Shown here in pieces: positions 8,628 through 15,937 of a DNA stretch of 64,000 nt. The stretch is taken from assembly GCA_029565685.1 (NCBI GenBank), contig JAKQNR010000006.1:1-64000 (forward strand), in the 5' to 3' direction. A program made the translations under genes and the position numbers. Under the pieces are notes generated by a model. That model had not been told where the DNA came from, searched no databases, and worked only from the letters and a program-made list of their open reading frames with translations. The DNA comes from a bacterium. Its GTDB lineage: Bacteria > Zhuqueibacterota > Zhuqueibacteria > Residuimicrobiales > Residuimicrobiaceae. The first letter of the stretch is position 1. Each line of letters opens with the position of its first letter.

Positions 8628-8847
8628 GTGAATCGAAAAACATCTTCGCCGGATCATCCAACTCCTTTTTCTCGGTCTCATCCTGTGGATCGGCGTTCCA
8701 TTCTTTCTATTTGTTCAACAGCTCGCCGGACACGGTGCAGTGACCATCGCTCGTCCTTTCGGGGTGGAAGGATTTTTGCCCAGGCCCGCACAGGGCAAAG
8801 TCGCGGAAGCGCAGCTGTCGGGTTCTGTTCAGACGAAAATGCAGTGA
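8628..8847 (+). pseudogene. Decayed N-terminus of a membrane protein resembling 4Fe-4S (NapH/YccM-like) proteins
   Basis: A GTG at 8628 opens MNRK and then meets a run of five A (8636-8640). Dropping one A joins it to a frame beginning at 8641 that reads RRIIQLLFLGLILWIG, a clear membrane helix, then ARPFGVEGFLP, and stops at TGA 8845-8847. A basic start, one helix and a PxGVEGFLP-type motif are what I recall of the N-terminus of membrane 4Fe-4S ferredoxin-like proteins. No cysteine cluster or further helices follow in any frame before 8979. I read this as a frameshifted and truncated remnant; a search is needed to confirm the family. Confidence 0.5.
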
Positions 8848-8978
8848 GGCAAAAAAGCACGGCGGCGCTCACAACCAGAGATCCTTTTGGGGCTGTTACT
8901 CTGCGGCCGCCGTCGGCTGCCCTGTTCATTGTACAATCCTGAAATAACTAAAAAGAAAACCATAAAATGGAGTCGCCC

Positions 8979-10217
8979 ATGAGCGAGCTGATCGACAACA
9001 CCCGAAAAAACCGTGAAATCCTCAAACATATGATCCTGCAATTGCATGAAGGCCGGGCGCCCGAAGCGGTGAAAAAGCAACTTGCCGACCTGCTGGGCCG
9101 CGTGCCCTACGACGATGTGGTCCAGGTGGAACAGGAGCTGATCTCCGAAGGCCTTCCCCAGGAGGAGGTTCTCAAACTTTGCGACCTCCACTCGGCGGTG
9201 CTGAAAGGGCAGATCGATCATCAGGGAGCGCGGCAGGCGGAAGAGGGGCATCCGGTGCACACGTTCATTCAGGAAAACCGCGGCCTGCAGCAAGAATGCG
9301 CTGCTTTGGAGAACGCGGCGAAACAACTGGATCAAGCTGCTGACGCTGATCCGGCCATGGAATCGCTCCATGTTCTGCAAACTCATTTCAACCAACTCCA
9401 GGAAGTGGATAAGCATTATCGACGTAAAGAATATCTCCTGTTCCCTTTTCTGGAAAAGCACGGCATCACCGGTCCTCCGGCCGTGATGTGGGGCAAACAC
9501 GACGAAGCGCGCCGCTTGCTCAAAGCCGGACAGGAGGCCTTTCGTCAAGCCGCCGGACTCACGGCCGGTGAAGTGAAAACGCTGTGGCAGCTGGTGCTCA
9601 AGCCCGCAGCCGACGCCATTGAGGAGATGATCTACAAAGAGGAACAAATCCTGTTCCCCATGTGCCTGGACACGCTGACCCTGGAAGAGTGGCAGGAGAT
9701 CTTTCAACAGAGCGCAGAGATCGGCTTTTGTTTATACGATCCGCCGATGAGCTGGCAGGCGCAAGCGGCGCGGACAGTCACAGAACAGATCACCGCTGCG
9801 GACGGCCGCATCACTTTAGCCAGCGGCTCCTTTACCGTGGAGGAGCTGACTGCTCTACTCAACACCCTGCCGGTGGACATGACCTTTGTGGATGCACAGG
9901 ATACGGTGCGTTGGTTTTCCCAGGGCAAGGAACGCATCTTTGACCGCAACCGTTCCATTCTCGGCCGCAAAGTGCAGATGTGCCATCCCCCCTCTAGCGT
10001 GCACGTGGTTGAAAAAATACTTGAAGACTTTCGCTCCGGTAAAGAGAGCCGTGCGCCGTTCTGGATCACCATGAAGGGCAAGTTCGTCCATATCGAATAT
10101 TTCGCCTTGCGCGATCCTTCCGGCCGCTATCTCGGCACCCTTGAAGTCACCCAGGATCTGAGCGAAAAAAGAGCGCTGCAGGGCGAACAGCGGTTGCTCT
10201 CCTATGGAAAGGAGTGA
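8979..10217 (+). CDS. DUF438, hemerythrin and PAS domain protein
   Basis: The product has three parts. Residues 1-80 match DUF438. Residues about 85-230 form a hemerythrin-like four-helix bundle with metal-ligand candidates in VHTFIQEN, DKHYRRKE, WGKHDEA and the EEQILFP helix. Residues about 280-400 are a PAS domain of the type usually found with DUF438. Hemerythrin domains bind a di-iron centre and sense or handle O2 or NO. No output domain such as a kinase follows. The start at 8979 is chosen because GGAG lies six bases upstream; a start at 8967 is possible but has no ribosome site. Its stop is three bases before the next ATG. Confidence 0.87.
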   Translation: MSELIDNTRKNREILKHMILQLHEGRAPEAVKKQLADLLGRVPYDDVVQVEQELISEGLPQEEVLKLCDLHSAVLKGQIDHQGARQAEEGHPVHTFIQENRGLQQECAALENAAKQLDQAADADPAMESLHVLQTHFNQLQEVDKHYRRKEYLLFPFLEKHGITGPPAVMWGKHDEARRLLKAGQEAFRQAAGLTAGEVKTLWQLVLKPAADAIEEMIYKEEQILFPMCLDTLTLEEWQEIFQQSAEIGFCLYDPPMSWQAQAARTVTEQITAADGRITLASGSFTVEELTALLNTLPVDMTFVDAQDTVRWFSQGKERIFDRNRSILGRKVQMCHPPSSVHVVEKILEDFRSGKESRAPFWITMKGKFVHIEYFALRDPSGRYLGTLEVTQDLSEKRALQGEQRLLSYGKE

Positions 10218-10220
10218 CCG

Positions 10221-10742
10221 ATGAACGAACCATTGCTGATCACGCCGGAAATCCGGTTGAGCGAGCTGCTGGAGCGCTATCCGCAACTGGAGCAGACGTT
10301 GCTGGATCACTCTTCGGCTTTTGCCAAACTGAAAAATCCGTTGTTGCGCCGAACCGTGGCCAAGGTGGCGACGTTGCGGCAGGTGGCGCAGGTGGGCGGA
10401 GTTCCCCTGGCGCTGCTGATCAATCAGCTGCGCGCTGCTGTGGGACAGCGAGAAGACACCTTTGCCGAAACCCAAAGCGAAGCCCGCCCCGACTGGCTGC
10501 ACTCCCATGCGGTCACCGCGTCTCTGGATGCGCGGCCGATGCTGGAAGCCGGGGAGCACCCATTGGGCCGGGTGCTCAATGCGTTAAAAGATTTTCCCGC
10601 GGAAGCGGTGTTTGAACTGGTCACCCCTTTTTCCCCTGCCCCACTGCTGGAACAGGTGCGACAAAAAGGATATTTGGTTTTCAGCGAAGCAGTGGAGCCG
10701 GAATTAATCAAGAGCTATTTTTTCAAACCGCCGCAGCCCTGA
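10221..10742 (+). CDS. DUF1858 / DUF2249 domain protein
   Basis: The N-terminal ~65 residues (from ITPEIRLSELLERYPQLEQTL) match DUF1858, a small domain common beside Fe-S and hemerythrin proteins. The C-terminal part from about residue 100 (LDARPMLEAGEHPLGRVLNAL, then LLEQVRQKGY) matches DUF2249, a TusA-like fold often coupled to denitrification and NO-response genes. AAAGGAG precedes the ATG. It is co-transcribed with the DUF438/hemerythrin gene and followed by a strong terminator. The molecular role is unknown; the neighbourhood suggests NO or redox homeostasis. Confidence 0.75.
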   Translation: MNEPLLITPEIRLSELLERYPQLEQTLLDHSSAFAKLKNPLLRRTVAKVATLRQVAQVGGVPLALLINQLRAAVGQREDTFAETQSEARPDWLHSHAVTASLDARPMLEAGEHPLGRVLNALKDFPAEAVFELVTPFSPAPLLEQVRQKGYLVFSEAVEPELIKSYFFKPPQP

Positions 10743-10772
10743 GCGAGCGTTGCCGTTGGGATTAAATCCCAC

Positions 10773-10806
10773 AGGCAGGGCATATGGATCGCCCTGCCTT
10801 TTTTTA
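10773..10806 (+). terminator. Intrinsic terminator of the Rrf2-DUF438-DUF1858 unit
   Basis: AGGCAGGGC (10773-10781) pairs with GCCCTGCCT (10791-10799) around a nine-base loop, followed by an unbroken T run. Confidence 0.9.
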
Positions 10807-10810
10807 TTTA

Positions 10811-10839
10811 TTGAAATCTACGCTCAATGTATTTATATT
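10811..10839 (+). promoter_or_regulatory. Promoter of the methyltransferase gene
   Basis: TTGAAA (10811-10816), 17-base spacer, TATATT (10834-10839), five bases after the preceding terminator. The predicted start near 10846 rules out the in-frame ATG at 10827 as the translation start. Confidence 0.7.
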
Positions 10840-10880
10840 GCAGCGACCTGATCGACTTGTCAACAGGATTGCCCAACCGG

Positions 10881-11642
10881 ATGAATGATTCCCAGAGCAG
10901 TGCGTTTTATGAGGAACTGGCCGGCCGCTATGACGCCATGGCCCGTTTTTCGGACCGTCTTGAAGCGGAGAAAAAAGCCTTGGCTGTGTGGCAGCAAAAG
11001 CTCGGCTGCCGCATAGTGACCGATGTCGGCTGCGGCACCGGCTTGCACGCCATTGCGCTGGCGCAGTTGGGCCTGTCCGTTACCGCCGTCGATCCAGCGC
11101 CGGCCATGTTGCGAGCAGCGGCGGAAAACGCAAAAGCCAACGGCGTGGAACTGACTCTGCTGCAGGTCCCCATGCAGTCGCTGCATCGTTCCTTGTCCCA
11201 AGAGCAGGATGCGGTTTTTTGTCTGGGCAACACGCTGCCTCATTTGCTGAACAAACGTTCGCTATACGCTGGACTGAAAAGCGCCCACCGTTCGCTGCGC
11301 CGCGGCGGCGCCCTGGTGCTGCAGTTGCTGAATTATCAACAGGTGCTGGCGAAAAAGCAACGGATCGTGCAGGTCAGCCGTGCGGGTGAGACGCTGTTCG
11401 TCCGCTTTTACGATTTTCTCGACAACGCCGTCCGCTTCAACGTTCTGATCGCAGAGACCGGCGCCGTGCCCCCTTCGCACCGCCTGATCAGCACCCGGCT
11501 GCGGCCCTATGGACAAGCGCAGCTCAAGGCCGCGCTGCGCGACTGCGGCTTTTCTTCATTGGAGTGTTACGGCGCCCTGTCCCAGCAGCCGTATCAGCCG
11601 GCCGGCGCCAATCTGGTTCTTTGCGCCTATAAAAGGCGATAA
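10881..11642 (+). CDS. Class I SAM-dependent methyltransferase
   Basis: The SAM-binding motif I reads DVGCGTG (48-54), followed by VDPAPAML as motif II and the CLGNTLPHL stretch typical of small-molecule methyltransferases. The product has 253 residues and no signal peptide or membrane segment. The start at 10881 is preferred because the promoter at 10811-10839 overlaps the longer frame's ATG at 10827. AGGA lies about 12 bases upstream of the chosen ATG, which is rather far. It is probably monocistronic or loosely linked to the next gene. The substrate is unknown. Confidence 0.8.
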   Translation: MNDSQSSAFYEELAGRYDAMARFSDRLEAEKKALAVWQQKLGCRIVTDVGCGTGLHAIALAQLGLSVTAVDPAPAMLRAAAENAKANGVELTLLQVPMQSLHRSLSQEQDAVFCLGNTLPHLLNKRSLYAGLKSAHRSLRRGGALVLQLLNYQQVLAKKQRIVQVSRAGETLFVRFYDFLDNAVRFNVLIAETGAVPPSHRLISTRLRPYGQAQLKAALRDCGFSSLECYGALSQQPYQPAGANLVLCAYKRR

Positions 11643-11704
11643 TCGTTTTTTCAGCAGCTGCAAATCCTGATCGTGTCCACTTTTATCCACGTACGGAGAA
11701 CGAT

Positions 11705-13087
11705 ATGGACAGCCTGACCCGTGAGATGGCCCGTTTCACTTTGTCCCTGCAATACGAACAGATTCCTTCCAACGCTGCGCACGAAGCACGCCGTTTTCTC
11801 CTCGACAGCCTTGGTTGTGCCTATGCCGCTTTACACAACGACGATATGCAAGCGGCTCACCGCTTTATCGAGAAATTGGGCGGTCGGCCGGCGGCCACGG
11901 TCATCGGCAGCGGTCTGCGAACCAACGCCCCTTACGCCGCTCTCATGAACAGCCTGCTCATCCGCGCGCTGGACTATAACGACATCTACTGGAAGCAGGA
12001 TCCCAGTCACCCTTCAGATTTAATCCCAGCCGCCATGGCTTGTGCGGAATGGTCAGAGCGCTCCACCCGGGAGCTGCTGGTGGGCATTGTGATCGCCTAT
12101 GAATTGGAGATGCGGTGGTGTCTGGCCGCTTCGCCCGGCCTACGGGAAAAAGGCTGGCATCACGCGTCCCTGACCCAGATGGTCTCGCCGTTTGTCGCCG
12201 GCCGTCTGCTGGGATTAAACGAGGATCAGCTCGTCGCCGCCGCCGGCATCAGCGGCTCCAGCCATTTTACTCTGGGCGGCGTAGTCGCCGGTCATCTGAC
12301 CAATATGAAAAACACCGCGGATCCCATGGCCGTGGAGGCCGGCGTGACCGCCGCCCTACTGGCCGCGGAGGGGTACAGTGGACCGGAAAGGGTCATTGAA
12401 GGCAAGGAAGGGCTGGTGGAAGTGCTCAACTCCGTATCTTGGAACCCCAAAATGTTGACCCAAGAGTTGGGTGAAAAATTTCTCATCACCGAATGCAGCT
12501 ACAAGCCCTTTCCGACCGAAGCATTGACCCATCAGCCGATCACCGCCGCCTTGCAGGTCAAATCGCAGCACGCCCTTGCTGCTGATCAGATCACCCAGGT
12601 GCTGGTAAAGACCACCTCGCGCGGCGCCGACATACTTTCCGATCCCAGCAAATATCAACCGACCAGCAAAGAGACCGCGGATCACAGTCTGCCCTATTGC
12701 ATTGCCGCGGCGCTGGTGGATGGGGCCGTGCTGCCCTCTTCGTTTTCTGAACAAAAGCTGCAAGACCCGGCCATCCGCGCGATGTTAAAAAAGATCAAAG
12801 TGGTGGCGGATCCGGAGATCGACGCGGTGTTTCCCGCGGTCAAACGCGCCGTGGTCAGCATCACTACCTGTGACGGCGCGATCTACAGCGAACAAGTGGA
12901 TCACGCCAAAGGCAGCCCGGAGAATCCCATGAGCGATGAGGAGGTGCAGGCCAAATTCATCGCCAACTGCAGCGGCGTTCTTGCGCATGAACAACAGCAG
13001 GAAATTATCGAGGCGGTGTGGCATTTGGGAGAGAAGGCGGAACCGGCCAAAGAGTTTATGCGAAAACTAACGGTGAGGCCGGCTTAG
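11705..13087 (+). CDS. MmgE/PrpD family protein
   Basis: This family includes 2-methylcitrate dehydratase, cis-aconitate decarboxylase and iminodisuccinate epimerase, all acting on small polycarboxylates in the cytoplasm. Recognisable parts are LDSLGCAYAAL near residue 32, the ALDYNDIYW segment with SHPSD near 80-100, and MKNTADPMAVEAG near 200. The 460-residue length is typical. The other genes of a methylcitrate cycle are absent here, so 2-methylcitrate dehydratase should not be assumed. CGGAG precedes the ATG. The gene converges with the SSS symporter and their stop codons overlap. Confidence 0.85.
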   Translation: MDSLTREMARFTLSLQYEQIPSNAAHEARRFLLDSLGCAYAALHNDDMQAAHRFIEKLGGRPAATVIGSGLRTNAPYAALMNSLLIRALDYNDIYWKQDPSHPSDLIPAAMACAEWSERSTRELLVGIVIAYELEMRWCLAASPGLREKGWHHASLTQMVSPFVAGRLLGLNEDQLVAAAGISGSSHFTLGGVVAGHLTNMKNTADPMAVEAGVTAALLAAEGYSGPERVIEGKEGLVEVLNSVSWNPKMLTQELGEKFLITECSYKPFPTEALTHQPITAALQVKSQHALAADQITQVLVKTTSRGADILSDPSKYQPTSKETADHSLPYCIAAALVDGAVLPSSFSEQKLQDPAIRAMLKKIKVVADPEIDAVFPAVKRAVVSITTCDGAIYSEQVDHAKGSPENPMSDEEVQAKFIANCSGVLAHEQQQEIIEAVWHLGEKAEPAKEFMRKLTVRPA

Positions 13088-14472
13088 GCGGTTATTTTTA
13101 ACAGCAGGATCAAAGCCAGGGTAGCCAGCAGACCCGGATACATGGGCTCTATCTCCAGCCAGTAACGCCCCCCATTCAGCAAGCCGGCGATTAACCAGAT
13201 GGTTGAAGTCAACCAGCCTGCCAACATGACGATAAATCCATGCTTGGCCGGAAAAGCAAGCGGTTTATAATATCCGGCCAACAGCGGCAGAAGCAATCCC
13301 GGGATCACGGTGGCGCCGATGCTGTACCAGATGGCGACCACGGAATCGAGCCACAGCGCTAGGGCGATGGCCAAGGCCAAGGTCACGACCAGACCGATGC
13401 GCGTCCATCGCGTGATGCTCTTTTCATCCGGCCGAATACGACCGACCATGTCGTTGCCGATGGTCATGGCCGCGGTGAAGGCATAACTGCTCAACGTGGA
13501 CATGATGGTGGCGAATAGGCCGATGTAGAAAAGCCCCTTGGCCGCCGAAGGCAGCACTTTTTCCGCCAGCATGGGATAGGCGAACACCGGCTGTTGCAGA
13601 TCCGGCAGCACCGCCCGGCTGTAAAGCCCTGCCGTTGTGGTGAGAAAATCGAAAATCATCCAAAAGAAAATGGACCATAGAATGCCTCGCTGCGCCACCC
13701 GGCCGTCATGGGCGGCATAGCACCGTTGGTGAAAGGAGGGATCCACCAGAGTCCACAGCGCGATGAAAAACCACACCATGATATAGGATGCGGAACGTCC
13801 GCCAAACAGGGTCAGATGGTCCGCGGGAGTCTGCTGCATGATGAAATCCAATCCGCCATAGTGATGATGGGCAAAGGGCAGGATCAAACTGAATCCGAGA
13901 AACATGAGGGCAAACTGCAGTATATTCATCCACACATCGGCGCGAAAGCCGCCGTAGAACAAAAAGGCCACCGAAAGAGCCGCGCCGCAGACCACGCTGA
14001 CGGCAAGGGACCAGCCGAACAAAAGCTGAATCAGCACGCCGAGCATGAGCACATAGGCCGCCGGATTCACCAGCAGAAAAGTGAGCAGTCCACCCAGCAT
14101 GGAAGTTTTGAGATTATAGGTCTGGTAAAGCTTGTCCGGAATAGTGACAAGCCGGCTGGCGCGCACCCGCTTGGCAAGAAACAGAGCGAACAGCAGAGCG
14201 AAAAAATAGTAGGGCAGGCCGAAAATCACCCAGTTGGAGATGCCGTTGAGATAGGCGTATTCGCCGATGCCGAGAATGCCGCCATACCAGGTGGAGACCA
14301 GCGTAGCCACAAAGGCCGGCAGGGTGACGGTGCGACCGGCAAGCAAAAAATCCTCTTTGCTGTCTGTAGTCTTTTGTCGTGCTTTATAGCCCAGCACGAT
14401 CAGGCCGATCAGATAAAGTGCAAAGAGAAGCAGATCAACGGTGGAAAAAGAAATTTTGCTAAAAGAATTCAT
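13084..14472 (-). CDS. Sodium:solute symporter (SSS family)
   Basis: This inner-membrane protein uses the sodium gradient to import a solute. It is 462 residues long and made almost entirely of hydrophobic segments. Early landmarks are the SKEDFLLAGRT motif (about 38-48) and STWYGG (about 60), both typical of SSS proteins such as PutP and PanF. The C-terminal third has the usual IWYSIGATVIPGLLLPLL pattern. The substrate is not evident; the convergent MmgE/PrpD neighbour makes an organic acid one guess. The ribosome site is weak, and no alternative ATG lies nearby. Confidence 0.87.
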   Translation of the reverse strand: MNSFSKISFSTVDLLLFALYLIGLIVLGYKARQKTTDSKEDFLLAGRTVTLPAFVATLVSTWYGGILGIGEYAYLNGISNWVIFGLPYYFFALLFALFLAKRVRASRLVTIPDKLYQTYNLKTSMLGGLLTFLLVNPAAYVLMLGVLIQLLFGWSLAVSVVCGAALSVAFLFYGGFRADVWMNILQFALMFLGFSLILPFAHHHYGGLDFIMQQTPADHLTLFGGRSASYIMVWFFIALWTLVDPSFHQRCYAAHDGRVAQRGILWSIFFWMIFDFLTTTAGLYSRAVLPDLQQPVFAYPMLAEKVLPSAAKGLFYIGLFATIMSTLSSYAFTAAMTIGNDMVGRIRPDEKSITRWTRIGLVVTLALAIALALWLDSVVAIWYSIGATVIPGLLLPLLAGYYKPLAFPAKHGFIVMLAGWLTSTIWLIAGLLNGGRYWLEIEPMYPGLLATLALILLLKITA

Positions 14473-14648
14473 ACTCTTCGTAAAAAAAAGGATGATCGTA
14501 TTAAGGATTTTTTTCGTTCATCGCTGACTTATCTTATTCCCACTCTTGAACAAGTCGACGTTTTTTCAGATAAATGCAAGGCTGTACCAATCGTAAAAAC
14601 GAATCTCGTTGCGGTGCGACCTGAGAACGGTAATCGAAGCCGCTTTTT

Positions 14649-14675
14649 TCTCCGTGTCCTCTGCTCCTCGGCGTT
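14649..14675 (-). repeat. 27-base interspersed repeat, inverted copy A
   Basis: Read on the minus strand this begins AACGCCGAGGAGCAGAGGAC and ends CGGAGA. It matches the plus-strand element at 14762-14788 at 20 of 27 positions, in the opposite orientation. Confidence 0.5.
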
Positions 14676-14761
14676 TAATAGTACTTGTCGATCTTCGTGA
14701 TAGCTGTTGTCATTTAATAGGTCTTGCATAAATACAAACCCTCGTACGAATAGTTGTGTTC

Positions 14762-14788
14762 AACGCAAAGGCGCAGAGATCGCAGAGA
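14762..14788 (+). repeat. 27-base interspersed repeat, inverted copy B
   Basis: This begins AACGCAAAGGCGCAGAGATC and ends GCAGAGA. It is a partner of copy A at 14649-14675, with 86 bases between them. Internally it is made of near-repeats of CGCAGAG. Confidence 0.5.
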
Positions 14789-15055
14789 CAACACTTTTCA
14801 TCTTACTATGAACAGCGCCTTCCCCTTTGCGTGAGAAAGGATGGTTTTGGAGTACAGCCCTGAAAGGGCGGCCTAATCCTTTCAATATCAATAAACGATC
14901 GCCCTTGCTACGTTCGGGGTTAACATGAGCATTTTACGAATCAGAACACTTTGGCAAATTTACATCGGCGGCCGAAGCCGACTCCTACATAGTCATCTAA
15001 ATTTAGTGCGGATACGCAGGTGTCGGGTCCACCGGCGATGGGCAATGGCCGCCAT

Positions 15056-15075
15056 CGCGGACGTGGACGTCCGCG
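15056..15075. repeat. REP-like palindrome
   Basis: CGCGGACG and CGTCCGCG form a perfect eight-base stem around TGGA. It has no T run, so it is not an intrinsic terminator. The compact GC-rich shape is that of a repetitive extragenic palindrome. Confidence 0.45.
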
Positions 15076-15304
15076 CCCCATAAAAACAGATAATCAGCGT
15101 TAAATTTGCAGCAACGAACAAGCCTAGATAAAATAAATCGCGGCAACGATATCATCTTGATGGTTTTGATTAAACCTCCTGCCTGCATGCGACAGAAAGT
15201 CACGCCGCTGCTCGTCCTTCCTCCGAATAGCGTTCTGCGGTCCCAGCGCACAAGAATGGTTTTTCCTTGACTGTCTCACCTGCTAAAAAGCTTTGCGACA
15301 GTGG

Positions 15305-15937
15305 CTAATGTGCAAGCCCGACAAAAAGCAAGGATCTTCCCCGATCGATTCGAATGACAGCCGGCGATGAGATCACCCGGTTGGAAATGCTCTCCCGCAC
15401 TCCGGGCGCCAGCGTCGCTTGCCGTAAATTCCACCGCAATCCGGTTGTCGTGACCCCGATGCAGGGCTCCATGGGGATCAATGAAACCGTTGTTCCGGTA
15501 GCGATGACGAGCGTGCATTCCCTCTCCACCACCGATATCTCGCTGAACGCGTCGCGAAAGCGGATATCCATCCGGCGGTGATATTTCAACAAAATGGAGA
15601 AATTGGCCAGAGTGTGATCTGAGCGCAAACCGGTGGCAGCCAGCACCGTCACCCGGCTGCATCCCCATTTCAATAAATAATCCAGCGCTTTTTCCAGATC
15701 CGTGGTTTCCTGGTCTGTAATACGGATAATGCGCGCCCCGGACAGACATAGGGCGTCCACGCTTGAAAACGAATCCAGATCGCCGATCACCACATGCGGG
15801 GTCAAGCCATGGGCTGTCAGCCGTTCAGCGCCGCCGTCCGCAGCGACCAGCAAGGGATTCTGCTGCAGCAGATCTGACCACCGCTCCAGATCGGGCAACT
15901 CGCCGTTGGCGATGATCAATGCAGGACGGTCTGTCAT
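15305..15937 (-). CDS. thiN: Thiamine pyrophosphokinase (thiamine diphosphokinase)
   Basis: The enzyme transfers pyrophosphate from ATP to thiamine, giving thiamine diphosphate. Family motifs are present in order: AADGGAERL (about 32-40), VIGDLDSFS (about 50-58), DQETTDLEKALDY (about 74-86) and ATGLRSDHTLAN (about 99-110). The 210-residue length fits. Its ATG overlaps the stop of the TonB receptor gene by four bases, so the two are translationally coupled. The upstream TPP riboswitch supports the assignment: imported thiamine would be activated at once by this enzyme. Confidence 0.92.
   Translation of the reverse strand: MTDRPALIIANGELPDLERWSDLLQQNPLLVAADGGAERLTAHGLTPHVVIGDLDSFSSVDALCLSGARIIRITDQETTDLEKALDYLLKWGCSRVTVLAATGLRSDHTLANFSILLKYHRRMDIRFRDAFSEISVVERECTLVIATGTTVSLIPMEPCIGVTTTGLRWNLRQATLAPGVRESISNRVISSPAVIRIDRGRSLLFVGLAH

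Larger units (their letters stand above)
14473..15304 (+). other. Noncoding stretch between SSS symporter and thiamine pyrophosphokinase genes
   Basis: No convincing gene lies in these 832 bases. The stretch carries two inverted copies of a 27-base element, a short GCCCT-GAA-AGGGC hairpin near 14866 and a GC-rich palindrome at 15056-15075, each described separately. The 200-300 base open frames across it have no ribosome site and no recognisable product. Confidence 0.6.

Noticed and set aside
8628..8942. The unshifted 104-codon frame starting at the same GTG as the decayed gene
   Set aside because: Its sequence is low in hydrophobic residues and has no domain, whereas the +1-shifted frame shows a membrane helix and a recognisable motif.
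14529..14729. A 66-codon minus-strand frame within the intergenic island
   Set aside because: It overlaps one of the 27-base repeats, has no ribosome site and no recognisable product.
15276..15320. ACTGTC/GACAGT inverted repeat after thiN as a terminator
   Set aside because: The stem is only six bases with a loop of about 20 and no T run after it.
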